A stretch of DNA of 64,000 nt from Pelagibacterium sediminicola (lineage in GTDB: Bacteria; Pseudomonadota; Alphaproteobacteria; Rhizobiales; Devosiaceae). The notes below the pieces were generated by a model. It saw nothing but the letters and a program-made list of their open reading frames with translations. It searched no databases and was not told the origin of the DNA. The number at the start of each line of letters is the position of its first letter. Within the stretch, counting starts at the first letter, position 1. The position numbers were made by a program, and so were the translations under genes. Positions 1-7,557 of this stretch are shown here, piece by piece. Location of the stretch: the NCBI RefSeq assembly GCF_003390885.1, contig NZ_QMEL01000009.1, positions 1 to 64,000 of the forward strand. Direction: 5' to 3'.

Positions 1-60
1 ATGCTGTTCGGCGACGCCAAGAAAGTGACCGAGGCTATCGTCAAGTCGATGCACCACTGA
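1..60 (+). CDS. pntB: NAD(P) transhydrogenase beta subunit, 3' end (partial)
   Basis: The window opens inside a reading frame that ends MLFGDAKKVTEAIVKSMHH. This matches the conserved C-terminus of PntB, the membrane and NADP(H)-binding subunit of the proton-translocating transhydrogenase, which couples hydride transfer from NADH to NADP+ to proton entry. Only 19 codons are present, so the call rests on this short but characteristic tail (MLFGDAKK). The rest of the gene, and presumably pntA, lie upstream of the window. A strong rho-independent terminator follows 26 bases after the stop, so this is the last gene of its operon. Confidence 0.8.
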   Translation: MLFGDAKKVTEAIVKSMHH

Positions 61-82
61 AACATGCGCCATACGCAATCGC

Positions 83-111
83 AAAAGGGAGCCCCAAGGC
101 TCCCTTTTTTG
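83..111 (+). terminator. Rho-independent terminator of pntB operon
   Basis: A perfect 7-bp stem (GGGAGCC/GGCTCCC) with a CCAA loop is preceded by four A and followed by six T. It lies just after the pntB stop codon. Confidence 0.9.
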
Positions 112-117
112 TTTGGG

Positions 118-232
118 CCGGCGCTGGGCCACCCGGATAAACCGGGGGGCGACAGGGAAGGATTGGGAGAGGATGCGAGGCACTATTGCCTCTTCCGTCA
201 TCACCCGGTTTATCCGGGTGATCCAGCGCGGG
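118..232. repeat. Intergenic palindromic repeat, family A copy 1
   Basis: Two inverted arms carry the core CACCCGGATAAACCGG and its complement CCGGTTTATCCGGGTG, bounded by GCGCTGG and CCAGCGC, so the whole 110-base unit can fold as one long hairpin. The same core recurs near 4.9, 6.5 and 63.5 kb, always between genes. It resembles the intergenic mosaic elements described in Rhizobiales, but identity to a named family was not tested. Confidence 0.75.
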
Positions 233-348
233 GTGGCACCCGATTCGGTAAAATCCTTGCGGTGGCGGCCCAGCCGCTAACAGCGGTGTGCGTACTTGCG
301 GATGGCTGTGGGGGCGACCATGTTGCGGGTTAGCCGAAAGGATGCTTC

Positions 349-990
349 ATGACGAAATCGATCCATATCGATCTTTATACCGATATTGTCTGCCCGTGGT
401 GCCTGATCGGCACGGCGCGGCTCGATCAGGCGCTCAAGGCGCTCGATCCGGAGGTGAAGGTCGACATCACCCATCACCCGTTCCTGCTCGACCCTTCAAC
501 GCCCCGCGAGGGGCGGAACACAAAACAATGGCTGGAAGCCAAATATGGCGGGGACGTTTCGGCCATGCAGGGGCGCGTCGAGCAGACGGCGCGCGAGGCG
601 GGCGTGCCGCTCGACATGTCGGTCCAGCCCATGAGCTATCCCACCATCGAGCCGCATACGTTGATCCGGCTGGCCCCGGCGGGGCATCAGTACGGGCTCG
701 CCAAGGCCTATGCGCGGGCCTATTTCCTTGAGGGCAGGAACATCACCGACCGCGACCTCTTGGCCGATATCGCGGCAGAGCACGGGTATACGCGCGAGGA
801 CGCGCTGGCGTTGCTGGCCGATGAGAACGAGCACAACACGACACAAGCCATGGCGGTCTCCGCCGCTCAGCAGGGGGTGAACGGGGTGCCGTTCTTTATC
901 TTCGACAACCGGTTCGCCATCTCTGGCGGACAACCGCCCGAGGTTTTCGCAAGGGCTTTTCGCGTAGCGCTGGGCGAAGAGGAGATTTGA
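349..990 (+). CDS. DsbA-family oxidoreductase (FrnE-like)
   Basis: A 213-residue protein of the DsbA/2-hydroxychromene-2-carboxylate isomerase superfamily. The N-terminus reads IDLYTDIVCPWCLIGTARL, with a CPWC dithiol in the thioredoxin-fold position (residues 15-18). The segment NGVPFFIFDNRFAISGGQPP near residue 180 holds the cis-proline loop of this fold. There is no signal peptide, so it should be cytoplasmic, unlike true periplasmic DsbA; the FrnE subgroup fits best. The likely activity is thiol-disulphide exchange, with substrate unknown. It starts at ATG and stands alone between an intergenic repeat and a convergently unrelated hydrolase gene. Confidence 0.85.
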   Translation: MTKSIHIDLYTDIVCPWCLIGTARLDQALKALDPEVKVDITHHPFLLDPSTPREGRNTKQWLEAKYGGDVSAMQGRVEQTAREAGVPLDMSVQPMSYPTIEPHTLIRLAPAGHQYGLAKAYARAYFLEGRNITDRDLLADIAAEHGYTREDALALLADENEHNTTQAMAVSAAQQGVNGVPFFIFDNRFAISGGQPPEVFARAFRVALGEEEI

Positions 991-1075
991 GGTTTTGGGG
1001 AGCGGGGCGGGAGGCTATTGGCTCTTGCCGCGTTTGCGCGCATCTTGTTGATTGGCAGCGGACGGGAGAGGCGGA

Positions 1076-1885
1076 TTGATCAAGCGGGTTGGCATCGGCG
1101 TCGTGGTTCTGGCCGCCGCCGTTTATCTCGGGGTGCTGGGCTATCTTTATGTCAATCAGCGGGCGTTCTTCTTTTTTCCGGCGGGCGATGTTTTCGAGAT
1201 TGCCGATGTGGGGATCGATGCCGAACTGGTGACGATTCCGACATCGAACGGGGAAACGGTGACCGGCTGGTATGGCGCACCCGCCCCGGGGATGCCGGTC
1301 ATTTTGTATCTCAAGGGCAATTCGGGGAGTTTTTCGTCCGAATATGAGCGCCTGGCGGGGTTTGAGGCGGATGGATACGGGTTCCTGTCGATCGACTATC
1401 GCGGGTTTCCGCTGTCGCCGGGCGAGATTACGCAGGACAATATCCTGGCAGATGCGCTGGCGGCTCACGACTGGGTGGCCGAAAAGGGCGATCCGGTGCT
1501 GGTCTGGGGGCGCTCGCTGGGCGCATCGCCGGCGGTCTGGGTGGCAAGCCGGCGCGAGGTGCCCGCGTTGCTGCTTGAAACGCCGTTTTATTCGGCGGTG
1601 CACGTCGCCGCGCAGCGCTATCCTTACGTGCCGGTGGGGCTGTTGATGCTCGATCCGTTCCCGTCCAATATTTGGATGGCCGATGTGAGCGCGCCGGTGT
1701 TCGTCGCGCACGGGACGGCCGATACGACGATTTTCGTGGACAATGCCCAATTGCTTTATGCCCAGGCGCCGGAGCCTTACGCGCTCTGGATCGAGGAGGG
1801 GGCGGGGCATTCGGGCATGTGGGCGCGCGGCATCTGGGAGCGGGCCAAGGCGTTTTTCGAGGCGGTCGCGGAAAGGGACAGCTAA
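1076..1885 (+). CDS. Membrane-anchored alpha/beta hydrolase
   Basis: About 269 residues. An N-terminal hydrophobic segment (GIGVVVLAAAVYLGVLGYLY) acts as an uncleaved anchor or signal, followed by an alpha/beta-hydrolase fold of the YfhR/BEM46/ABHD13 type. The nucleophile elbow is GRSLGASPA (GxSxG). The probable acid is in HGTADTTI and the catalytic His in GAGHSGMW near the C-terminus. I chose the TTG at 1076 because GGGAGAGG lies five bases upstream; an in-frame TTG at 1052 would add eight residues and has no ribosome binding site. Substrate is unknown; esterase or acyl-glycerol lipase activity is plausible from the family. Confidence 0.8.
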   Translation: MIKRVGIGVVVLAAAVYLGVLGYLYVNQRAFFFFPAGDVFEIADVGIDAELVTIPTSNGETVTGWYGAPAPGMPVILYLKGNSGSFSSEYERLAGFEADGYGFLSIDYRGFPLSPGEITQDNILADALAAHDWVAEKGDPVLVWGRSLGASPAVWVASRREVPALLLETPFYSAVHVAAQRYPYVPVGLLMLDPFPSNIWMADVSAPVFVAHGTADTTIFVDNAQLLYAQAPEPYALWIEEGAGHSGMWARGIWERAKAFFEAVAERDS

Positions 1886-1980
1886 CCATAGCGACAAATG
1901 TCCCTATCCGGTTAATCAGGGTTTAGGCCCGATCCCTTAGGGTCCCACGGTCTTTTAACGGTATAACCGGGACCTGAACG

Positions 1981-2718
1981 ATGGGGCGCCTGAGGCATCT
2001 TTGCGATCTGCTGCTGGCCAGGGGGCGGACCGTTGTTGCCGCGCAGGAGGGCGTGGCGGCGGTCGAGTTCGCGCTTCTGGCTCCAATTTTGTTGCTCGTC
2101 TATTTCGGGTCGGTCGATCTCAGCCAGGGGATCGAGGCGGACCGCAAGCTCGCCTATGTAACCAATACGCTGGGCGATCTGGCGGCGCAGACGACCGGCG
2201 AGGTGTCTTCCGCCGATATCGCGGGGCTGATGGGCATTGCCGATACGGTGCTGCGCCCGTTCGATCCCTCCCGGGTGTCGCTGCGCATAACGGTCGCCGA
2301 TGTTGCCAGCGACGGCTCCTATTCGCTGCATGCGCCGGTGGAGCGCGGGGGGGCGGCGTCGGCCTGTTCGGGCACGGTGACCATCCCTGATCCGATGCGC
2401 AACCTTGCGCGCGGCCATTCGGTGATCATCACCGAAGGGTGCTACGCCTACAAGCCGGTGGTGGGCTATGTGCTCGACACCGACGTGCCGCTCTACAAGC
2501 GCAATTTCCACCTGCCGCGCGCTGAGAATTTTGCCTATGCTGGCGGGTCTTCGGGATCGGGCGGCGGGGGTGCGGGGACCGGTGGCGGGGAGCCGGAGAG
2601 CCCCGGCGGTAATACCGATGATGGTGGCGGCAACGACGATGACGGCGGGAATGATGACAGCCGTGATGACGACGACGATCGCCGAGGTGGCGGCTGGTGC
2701 TGGTGGCGGTGCCGGTAG
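1981..2718 (+). CDS. TadE/TadG-like pilus assembly protein with Gly/Asp-rich tail
   Basis: 245 residues. Residues 20-45 (EGVAAVEFALLAPILLLVYF) form the TadE-type signature: a charged N-terminus, GxxxVEFA and one hydrophobic helix that resembles a type IVb prepilin signal. The following periplasmic part is typical of TadE-like minor pseudopilins. The last ~55 residues are almost pure Gly, Asp, Asn and Ser and end in an odd WCWWRC cluster. No other tad genes are present, so it is an orphan here. A TTAA-N7-TTAG sequence at 1912 resembles a CtrA half-matched box. Confidence 0.75.
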   Translation: MGRLRHLCDLLLARGRTVVAAQEGVAAVEFALLAPILLLVYFGSVDLSQGIEADRKLAYVTNTLGDLAAQTTGEVSSADIAGLMGIADTVLRPFDPSRVSLRITVADVASDGSYSLHAPVERGGAASACSGTVTIPDPMRNLARGHSVIITEGCYAYKPVVGYVLDTDVPLYKRNFHLPRAENFAYAGGSSGSGGGGAGTGGGEPESPGGNTDDGGGNDDDGGNDDSRDDDDDRRGGGWCWWRCR

Positions 2719-2817
2719 ATCGCATCCTCGCTCTAATTTTCGACCGGCCCTTGTGCTTGCGGGGGGAGACCATATCCGGTAAAGGCGGGTTTTGAACGGC
2801 AAGAGAGGACCTTGCGC

Positions 2818-3312
2818 GTGCCATCGTCTCCCCCAATCGCCATTATCATGGGCAGCCAGTCGGACTGGCCCACCATGCGATTTGCCGCCGAAACGCTCGA
2901 AGCGCTGAGGGTCGACTACGAGGCGCGGATCGTTTCCGCGCACAGGACGCCGTTGCGCATGGTCGAGTTCGCGCAGACGGCGCGCGACGAGGGGTTCAAG
3001 GTCATCATCGCAGGGGCAGGCGGGGCGGCGCATCTGCCGGGCATGGTCGCATCGATGACGACACTGCCGGTGTTCGGCGTGCCGGTCGAGAGCAAGGCGC
3101 TGCGGGGCGAGGACAGCCTGCTGTCCATCGTCCAGATGCCGGGGGGGATTCCCGTCGGCACGCTTGCTATCGGCAAGGCGGGGGCGATCAATGCGGCGCT
3201 GCTGGCCGCGTCCGTGCTGTCGCTCTCGGACGAGATGCTGGCGGAAAGGCTCGCCGCGTGGCGGCAGGCCCAGACCGAGGCGGTGGCGGAGTTCCCGCGC
3301 GACGATGAGTGA
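2818..3312 (+). CDS. purE: N5-carboxyaminoimidazole ribonucleotide mutase
   Basis: PurE class I, about 164 residues, rearranges N5-CAIR to CAIR in de novo purine synthesis. The N-terminal nucleotide-binding motif [10 protein letters not shown], the SAHRTP loop and [11 protein letters not shown] are all present. The GTG at 2818 lies eight bases after an AGAGAGGA ribosome binding site; an in-frame TTG at 2812 is too close to it. The 3' end overlaps purK by eight bases, so the two are translationally coupled and form the usual PurK-PurE pair acting in sequence on AIR. Confidence 0.95.
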   Translation: MPSSPPIAIIMGSQSDWPTMRFAAETLEALRVDYEARIVSAHRTPLRMVEFAQTARDEGFKVIIAGAGGAAHLPGMVASMTTLPVFGVPVESKALRGEDSLLSIVQMPGGIPVGTLAIGKAGAINAALLAASVLSLSDEMLAERLAAWRQAQTEAVAEFPRDDE

Positions 3313-4396
3313 GATTTCGATACTGCAACCCGGATCGAGCATCGGGATATTGGGTGGCGGACAATTGGGGCGCATGCTTTCGCTCGCCGCCAGCCGGTTG
3401 GGGATGAAGACCCATATCTATTGCCCCGATCCCAAAAGCCCCGCCTTCGAGGTGACGCCGCGCAAGACGATTGCCGCCTATGACGACGCGGAGGCGCTGG
3501 AAGCGTTCGCGGCTGCGGTGGATGTCGTGACCTACGAGTTCGAGAACGTCCCGGTCGAAGCCGCCGAGATCATGGCCCGCCACGCGCCGGTGCGGCCGGG
3601 GCCAAGGGCGCTGGAGGTTTCCCAGGACCGGCTGGCCGAAAAGGGGTTCCTGACCGGGGCGGGGATTGCGGTTGCGCCCTATGGGCCGGTGATGACGCGG
3701 GACGATCTTTTTGCGGCGCTCGATGAGATTGGATATCCGGCGGTGCTCAAGACCACGCGGCTGGGCTATGACGGCAAGGGGCAGCGCACGGTCAGGACGA
3801 GCGAGGACGCCGAAAAGGCGCTGGCCGATCTGGGCGGCGTGCAGCTCGTGCTGGAAACGTTCATCCCCTTTGAAAAGGAAATCTCGGTGATCGTGGCGCG
3901 GGGGGCGGATGGCGCGTCCGTTGCCTACGATCCGGCCGAAAACGTCCACAAGGACCATATCCTCAAGACCTCGACGCTGCCTGCGTCGATTTCTGGTGTG
4001 GCGGGACGCAAGGCGGTGGAGATGGCGAAGACGGTTGCCGGGGCGCTCGATTACGTGGGGGTGATGGGGGTCGAGTTCTTTCTCGTCCGCGATGGGGCGG
4101 AGCCGGAGCTTCTGGTCAACGAGATCGCGCCGCGCGTGCACAATTCGGGGCACTGGACCGAGGCGGTGTGCATAACCGATCAGTTCGAGAACCATATCCG
4201 CGCCATCTGCGGCTGGCCGCTGGGCGATACGACACGGCTGGCCGATGTGGTGATGGAAAATCTCATCGGCGAGGAGATCGCCGATCTTGCCGTTCGCGCG
4301 GGCGGAAGCGTGATGCCGCACCATTACGGCAAGGACGAAATCCGCGCCGGGCGAAAGATGGGGCATCTCAATCGCGTCGTCTTGCCCAAGGCTTGA
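3305..4396 (+). CDS. purK: N5-carboxyaminoimidazole ribonucleotide synthase
   Basis: PurK, 363 residues, is an ATP-grasp enzyme making N5-CAIR from AIR, bicarbonate and ATP. The N-terminal [13 protein letters not shown] dinucleotide-like loop, central ATP-grasp segments ([27 protein letters not shown]) and the metal/ADP site [15 protein letters not shown] are visible. The start is the ATG at 3305 inside ATGAGTGA, which overlaps the purE stop; the frame is open further upstream, but that part is only the antiparallel shadow of purE. Confidence 0.95.
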   Translation: MSEISILQPGSSIGILGGGQLGRMLSLAASRLGMKTHIYCPDPKSPAFEVTPRKTIAAYDDAEALEAFAAAVDVVTYEFENVPVEAAEIMARHAPVRPGPRALEVSQDRLAEKGFLTGAGIAVAPYGPVMTRDDLFAALDEIGYPAVLKTTRLGYDGKGQRTVRTSEDAEKALADLGGVQLVLETFIPFEKEISVIVARGADGASVAYDPAENVHKDHILKTSTLPASISGVAGRKAVEMAKTVAGALDYVGVMGVEFFLVRDGAEPELLVNEIAPRVHNSGHWTEAVCITDQFENHIRAICGWPLGDTTRLADVVMENLIGEEIADLAVRAGGSVMPHHYGKDEIRAGRKMGHLNRVVLPKA

Positions 4397-4551
4397 AATG
4401 GCGGTTTTTCGGGGCGGTGCGGTGGACAAACCGGCATGGTTCTGATAAATGCGCCGCCACGGTGACTGGCATGTGTCGGTCGGCGTCGTGGCTCTTTTGA
4501 CTGTGGCGCTTGATTTCAGCCGAATATCTAACCGAAAGGGCGGTGTTCCGC

Positions 4552-4773
4552 GTGCAAGTAGTCGTTCGCGATAATAATGTCGATCAAGCGCTCCGTGCGC
4601 TCAAGAAGAAGCTTCAGCGCGAAGGCGTTTTTCGCGAGATGAAGCTGCGCAATTATTACGAAAAGCCCTCTGAAAAGAAGGCTCGCCAGAAGGCCGAGGC
4701 TATCCGCCGTGCCCGCAAGCTGGCCCGTAAGCGCGCTCAGCGGGAAGCAGGTGTTTCCACCGGCCGTCGCTAA
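4552..4773 (+). CDS. rpsU: 30S ribosomal protein S21
   Basis: bS21, 73 residues, strongly basic, with the conserved start [19 protein letters not shown] and [22 protein letters not shown]21 helps the 30S subunit engage mRNA during initiation. The family normally starts at MQV, which corresponds to the GTG at 4552; AAAGGG lies about 11 bases upstream. A TTG at 4510 would add 14 unconserved residues. A terminator follows at 4819. Confidence 0.93.
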   Translation: MQVVVRDNNVDQALRALKKKLQREGVFREMKLRNYYEKPSEKKARQKAEAIRRARKLARKRAQREAGVSTGRR

Positions 4774-4818
4774 GACATCTTCGCCAGATTGGCATTGGAA
4801 CTGAACGGTTCTTTGCAA

Positions 4819-4850
4819 ACGCCGTCCGTCTCGGGCGGCGTTTTCTTTTT
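4819..4850 (+). terminator. Rho-independent terminator of rpsU
   Basis: The stem ACGCCGTCC/GGGCGGCGT (one G-T pair) has a GTCTC loop and is followed by TTTTCTTTTT, about 45 bases after the rpsU stop. Confidence 0.88.
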
Positions 4851-4879
4851 GCGTGCGGGTGTGCCGAGCCTGCAACTCC

Positions 4880-4966
4880 CTTTTCCGTCGTTGCCGGTTT
4901 ATTCGGGCAACCCAGCCTTCCGCAGCACTGGGTCACCCGGATAAACCGGGTGATGACGGGAGGGTG
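4880..4966. repeat. Intergenic palindromic repeat, family A copy 2
   Basis: Two inverted palindromes, GCCGGTTTATTCGGGC and TCACCCGGATAAACCGGGTGA, are joined by CCCAGCCTTCCGCAGCACTGGG, which is itself a hairpin. The core is the same as at 118-232. Confidence 0.75.
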
Positions 4967-5000
4967 AAGTGGGAGAAGTGTCGGGAGCTGACGGCTGGGA

Positions 5001-5810
5001 TCAGTGTTCGTGGCCGTCGTCGAAATCGGCATCGCCTGATTTCCAGTAGCCGGCGGCCTTGATCCTGTCGGGGTTGTGGCCGAGGGTTTCGGCGAAATGG
5101 GCGCGGACGGCCTTGCTCATCGCCGCTTCGCCGGCGGCAAAGACGTAACCGTCGCCCTGGGGAAGCGCGAGGGCTTTTACCGCGTCGAGGACAAGGTTGG
5201 GGTTGCCGAGCGGGGCGCCGTTGCGGGGGACCCAGTGGATGGTCGTTGCCGTGGGACCCTCGATGGTCTGGCGCTCGGCGTCGTCGGCGATCTCGATTAC
5301 CGCGATGGCGGTGGCGGTTTTGGGCAGTTCCTCAAGGCGCCGGCCGATGGCGGGAAGGGCGGTTTCATCGCCCACCAGCAGATACCAGTCGTAATCGCCG
5401 CGCACGACGAACGAGCTGCGCGGGCCGCCGACCCCGATGGTGTCGCCGGGCTTGGCCTGTTCGGCCCAGCTCGAGGCGGGACCATCGCCGTGGAGCACGA
5501 AATCGAGCGTCAGGGTGTTGGTTGCCGGGTCGAAAGCGCGGGGGGTGTAGTCGCGGGATTCGGGGCGCCGACCATCGGGAAAGCGCAGGCCGTTGGCGCT
5601 GGCTTCGGGCACCGGGAAGCTCTTGCCCGGCTCGGCAAAGAACAGTTTGACGTGATCGTCATAGGCGGCGCTGGGAAACCCGGCGAGTTCGGGCGTCTCG
5701 ACGTCGACGCGGACCATTCTGGGGGTGATCCGCTCGGCGCGGGTCACGGTGGCGACGCGGAATTTGACGTCATGACGAATGCGTTCGACAAAGCGGCGGG
5801 ATGTACTCAT
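5001..5810 (-). CDS. Siderophore-interacting protein (NADPH-dependent ferric-siderophore reductase)
   Basis: 269 residues of the ViuB/YqjH family: a flavin-binding barrel (residues ~20-130) with the FAD motif SRDYTPR, and a C-terminal NAD(P)H-binding domain (YLLVGDETALPAIGRRLEELP). It reduces ferric siderophores in the cytoplasm and releases iron. The C-terminal acidic/His tail DADFDDGHEH is unusual. The gene is monocistronic. Just upstream lies a TGA-N9-TCA palindrome, the site bound by RirA in Rhizobiales, so iron-repressed expression is expected. Confidence 0.9.
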   Translation of the reverse strand: MSTSRRFVERIRHDVKFRVATVTRAERITPRMVRVDVETPELAGFPSAAYDDHVKLFFAEPGKSFPVPEASANGLRFPDGRRPESRDYTPRAFDPATNTLTLDFVLHGDGPASSWAEQAKPGDTIGVGGPRSSFVVRGDYDWYLLVGDETALPAIGRRLEELPKTATAIAVIEIADDAERQTIEGPTATTIHWVPRNGAPLGNPNLVLDAVKALALPQGDGYVFAAGEAAMSKAVRAHFAETLGHNPDRIKAAGYWKSGDADFDDGHEH

Positions 5811-5846
5811 TGATACTGGATCCTGGGGGCATGAGAATTGTCCGCA

Positions 5847-5875
5847 GGATTAGTAATTATGACTTGAAATGTCAA
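5847..5875 (-). promoter_or_regulatory. Promoter with RirA-type iron box (TGA-N9-TCA)
   Basis: On the minus strand TTGACA (5875-5870) is followed after 17 bases by TAATCC (5852-5847), a good -35 with a weak -10. Overlapping the -35 is TGACTTGAAATGTCA (5860-5874), a perfect TGA-N9-TCA palindrome. That spacing is the consensus for the iron-responsive repressor RirA in Rhizobiales, and the downstream gene is an iron-release reductase. Confidence 0.65.
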
Positions 5876-5888
5876 ATTAACCGATGTC

Positions 5889-6104
5889 CTACGCGATAAT
5901 GTCGGGCAGCAGGAGGCGTTCGAGCTGGACAATCCTGTCCTTGAGGGCGAGCTTGCGCTTTTTCAGGCGCTGGAGCAGCGTTGCATCGGCAAGGCCGGAG
6001 CGGGCAAGGGTATCGATGGCGGCGTCGAGATCGGCGTGCTCCTGGCGCTTGGTCGCCAGTTCAAGGCCGAGCCTTACTTCCTGTTCCTTTTCCAGTGGCA
6101 GCAT
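5889..6104 (-). CDS. DUF465 (YdcH-family) small coiled-coil protein
   Basis: 71 residues, mostly one charged alpha-helical hairpin with the DUF465 signature LKKRKLALKDRIVQLE near the C-terminus. Function of the family is unknown. It lies between the siderophore reductase gene and a divergent second DUF465 gene, with which it shares the C-terminal motif, suggesting an old tandem or inverted duplication. Confidence 0.8.
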   Translation of the reverse strand: MLPLEKEQEVRLGLELATKRQEHADLDAAIDTLARSGLADATLLQRLKKRKLALKDRIVQLERLLLPDIIA

Positions 6105-6252
6105 TGCCCGATCCCCATCCCCCGCATGTTGACCACGCGTTAACCGTGGCCGGTGGGGTTTTGCACCCCATCATTCTTGCCACAGATTTGCCATTGGACA
6201 AAGGCGGTAAAGTCTGGAAGCATGGTAGCGTCCAATGATGAAAGGCGTGACT

Positions 6253-6429
6253 ATGACTTCACAGACTTACATCACCTCTCTGGAGCGGCGGCACCAGGAT
6301 CTGGAACGCAAGATCGAACAGGAGATGCGCCACCCCTCGCGCGATGCTCTCCTCATCGCCGCACTCAAGCGCAAGAAACTCGAACTCAAGGATCAGATGG
6401 CGCGCGCCAATCGCGAGACGCAGCATTAG
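6253..6429 (+). CDS. DUF465 (YdcH-family) small protein, second copy
   Basis: 58 residues starting MTSQTYITSLERRHQDLERK, with the family motif ALKRKKLELKDQM. The ATG at 6253 is preceded by AAAGG at seven bases; upstream in-frame ATGs at 6235 and 6238 lack such a site. Predicted to be a soluble helical hairpin. Divergent from the paralogue at 5889-6104, sharing a 148-base control region. Confidence 0.8.
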   Translation: MTSQTYITSLERRHQDLERKIEQEMRHPSRDALLIAALKRKKLELKDQMARANRETQH

Positions 6430-6447
6430 GGTATAAATATGCTGCTT

Positions 6448-6528
6448 TCCTCTCATCACCCGGCCTTGTCCGGGTGATCCGGCGATCCCGGGACTGGATT
6501 GCCCGGATAAACCGGGCACCGATGAAGG
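6448..6528. repeat. Intergenic palindromic repeat, family A copy 3
   Basis: TCACCCGGCCTTGTCCGGGTGA and GCCCGGATAAACCGGGC are two palindromes in inverted arrangement around CGATCCCGGG, matching the family A layout. Confidence 0.7.
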
Positions 6529-6611
6529 AAAGAGGGCGTTCTGATCGTACGTCCGGCAAAAAGCCCATCTGGAAGGAATGCAAGGCCACGGCTTGACCGC
6601 TGGGGCCTTTT

Positions 6612-7361
6612 TTATATGCCGAGCACGCCATCATAAATGAGCTTGAGCGACAACAGGAAGATCAGGACATAGGCGATGCGGTAAAAGAGCGCCTGAGAGA
6701 CACGGCGCACGAGCCAGACCCCGATCAGCATGCCGCCGATCGCCACCGGCATGAGGGAAGCCGCGGCCTGCATGTTGGAGACCGAGAGTTGGCCCAACAG
6801 GAAATAGGGAACGATCTTGGCGGCGTTGACGATGGCGAAAAAAACCGCTGTCGTTCCGGCAAAAAGGGCGGGCGAGAGCTTGAGCGGCAGCATGTAGATC
6901 TGCGCCGGGGGGCCGCCGGTATGACTGATGAAGCTGGTAAAGCCCGCGACCGAGCCCCAGAGCCAGCCCCAGGGCCGCGAGGGCGGCACGGCCTCGAGCT
7001 TCTTGCGCAGGGGTAACCAGGCATCGAGCACGAAGATCAAGGTGACGATGCCGATGGCGAGCCGTACGAGAGCTTCGCTGACCACTGCGGAAAGCGACCA
7101 GCCGATGGCCGTTCCCACGAGCGCGCCGGGCAAAAGGATCCAGAAGACGCGCCACTCCACCTCGCGCCGGTAAACGACGAGCGCGATGGCGTCCATGACC
7201 AGCAGGAGCGGGAGCATCATACCCGCCGCGTCGCGGGCCGGCATGACCAGCGTCAGAAGGGGCACGCCGACCATGCCCATCGAGGCGACAAGCCCCGATT
7301 TGGACAGCCCGACGATGAACACGGCGGCGATGGCTACGGCGTAAAATGTGGGGTCGAACAT
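6612..7361 (-). CDS. Sulfite exporter TauE/SafE-family membrane protein
   Basis: 249 residues, about eight predicted transmembrane helices in two repeated halves, with the family signature GFTSFISHTGGPPAQIY in the middle and VGLSKSGLVASMGMVGVPLL at the N-terminus. Family members export sulfite, sulfoacetate or other organic anions; the substrate cannot be read from sequence. Monocistronic, facing away from the DUF465 gene. Confidence 0.88.
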   Translation of the reverse strand: MFDPTFYAVAIAAVFIVGLSKSGLVASMGMVGVPLLTLVMPARDAAGMMLPLLLVMDAIALVVYRREVEWRVFWILLPGALVGTAIGWSLSAVVSEALVRLAIGIVTLIFVLDAWLPLRKKLEAVPPSRPWGWLWGSVAGFTSFISHTGGPPAQIYMLPLKLSPALFAGTTAVFFAIVNAAKIVPYFLLGQLSVSNMQAAASLMPVAIGGMLIGVWLVRRVSQALFYRIAYVLIFLLSLKLIYDGVLGI

Positions 7362-7365
7362 CTAG

Positions 7366-7502
7366 AGCATTTCGGAGTTTGGCTGAATCATCGGCGTGGC
7401 GGAGGCTTTGCTCTGGTCCCCGGTATTTATTACCGGGGCCCAGTGCGATCCGGGCCCAACCCGGCATATCGTTTCATCAAAACCTGAAACGATCCAAGAG
7501 TG
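7366..7502. repeat. Intergenic palindromic repeat, family B copy 1
   Basis: Bounded by AGAGCATTTCGGAG and TCAAAACCTGAAAC, with the inner palindrome CCCCGGTATTTATTACCGGGG and a second one, GATCCGGGCCCAACCCGG. The same outer ends and inner palindromes recur at 15.0-15.25 kb and 63.58-63.78 kb. Confidence 0.7.
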
Positions 7503-7510
7503 CCGACAAA

Positions 7511-7538
7511 AGAAAACCCCGGCGGGTTTCGCCGGGGT
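7511..7538 (-). terminator. Rho-independent terminator of trcR
   Basis: The 9-bp perfect stem ACCCCGGCG/CGCCGGGGT with a five-base loop is followed on the minus strand by a T run (TTTTC). It lies 20 bases after the trcR stop. Confidence 0.92.
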
Positions 7539-7557
7539 CGGAAGCTGGCTGGACGGC

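Noticed and set aside
1912-3375. Long minus-strand open frame (487 codons) over the TadE and purE genes
   Set aside because: It is antisense to well-supported genes, crosses gene boundaries and has an Arg/His/Pro-rich composition typical of frames opened by high GC.
3188-4429. 413-codon minus-strand frame over purK
   Set aside because: Perfect antisense shadow of a clear PurK with intact motifs.
4429-4453. TGGACA...GATAAAT promoter before rpsU
   Set aside because: Spacing for the best -10 is only 15 bases and alternatives are equally weak; not listed as a feature.
4510-4551. Upstream TTG start for rpsU
   Set aside because: It adds 14 residues absent from S21 proteins, which start at the MQV position.
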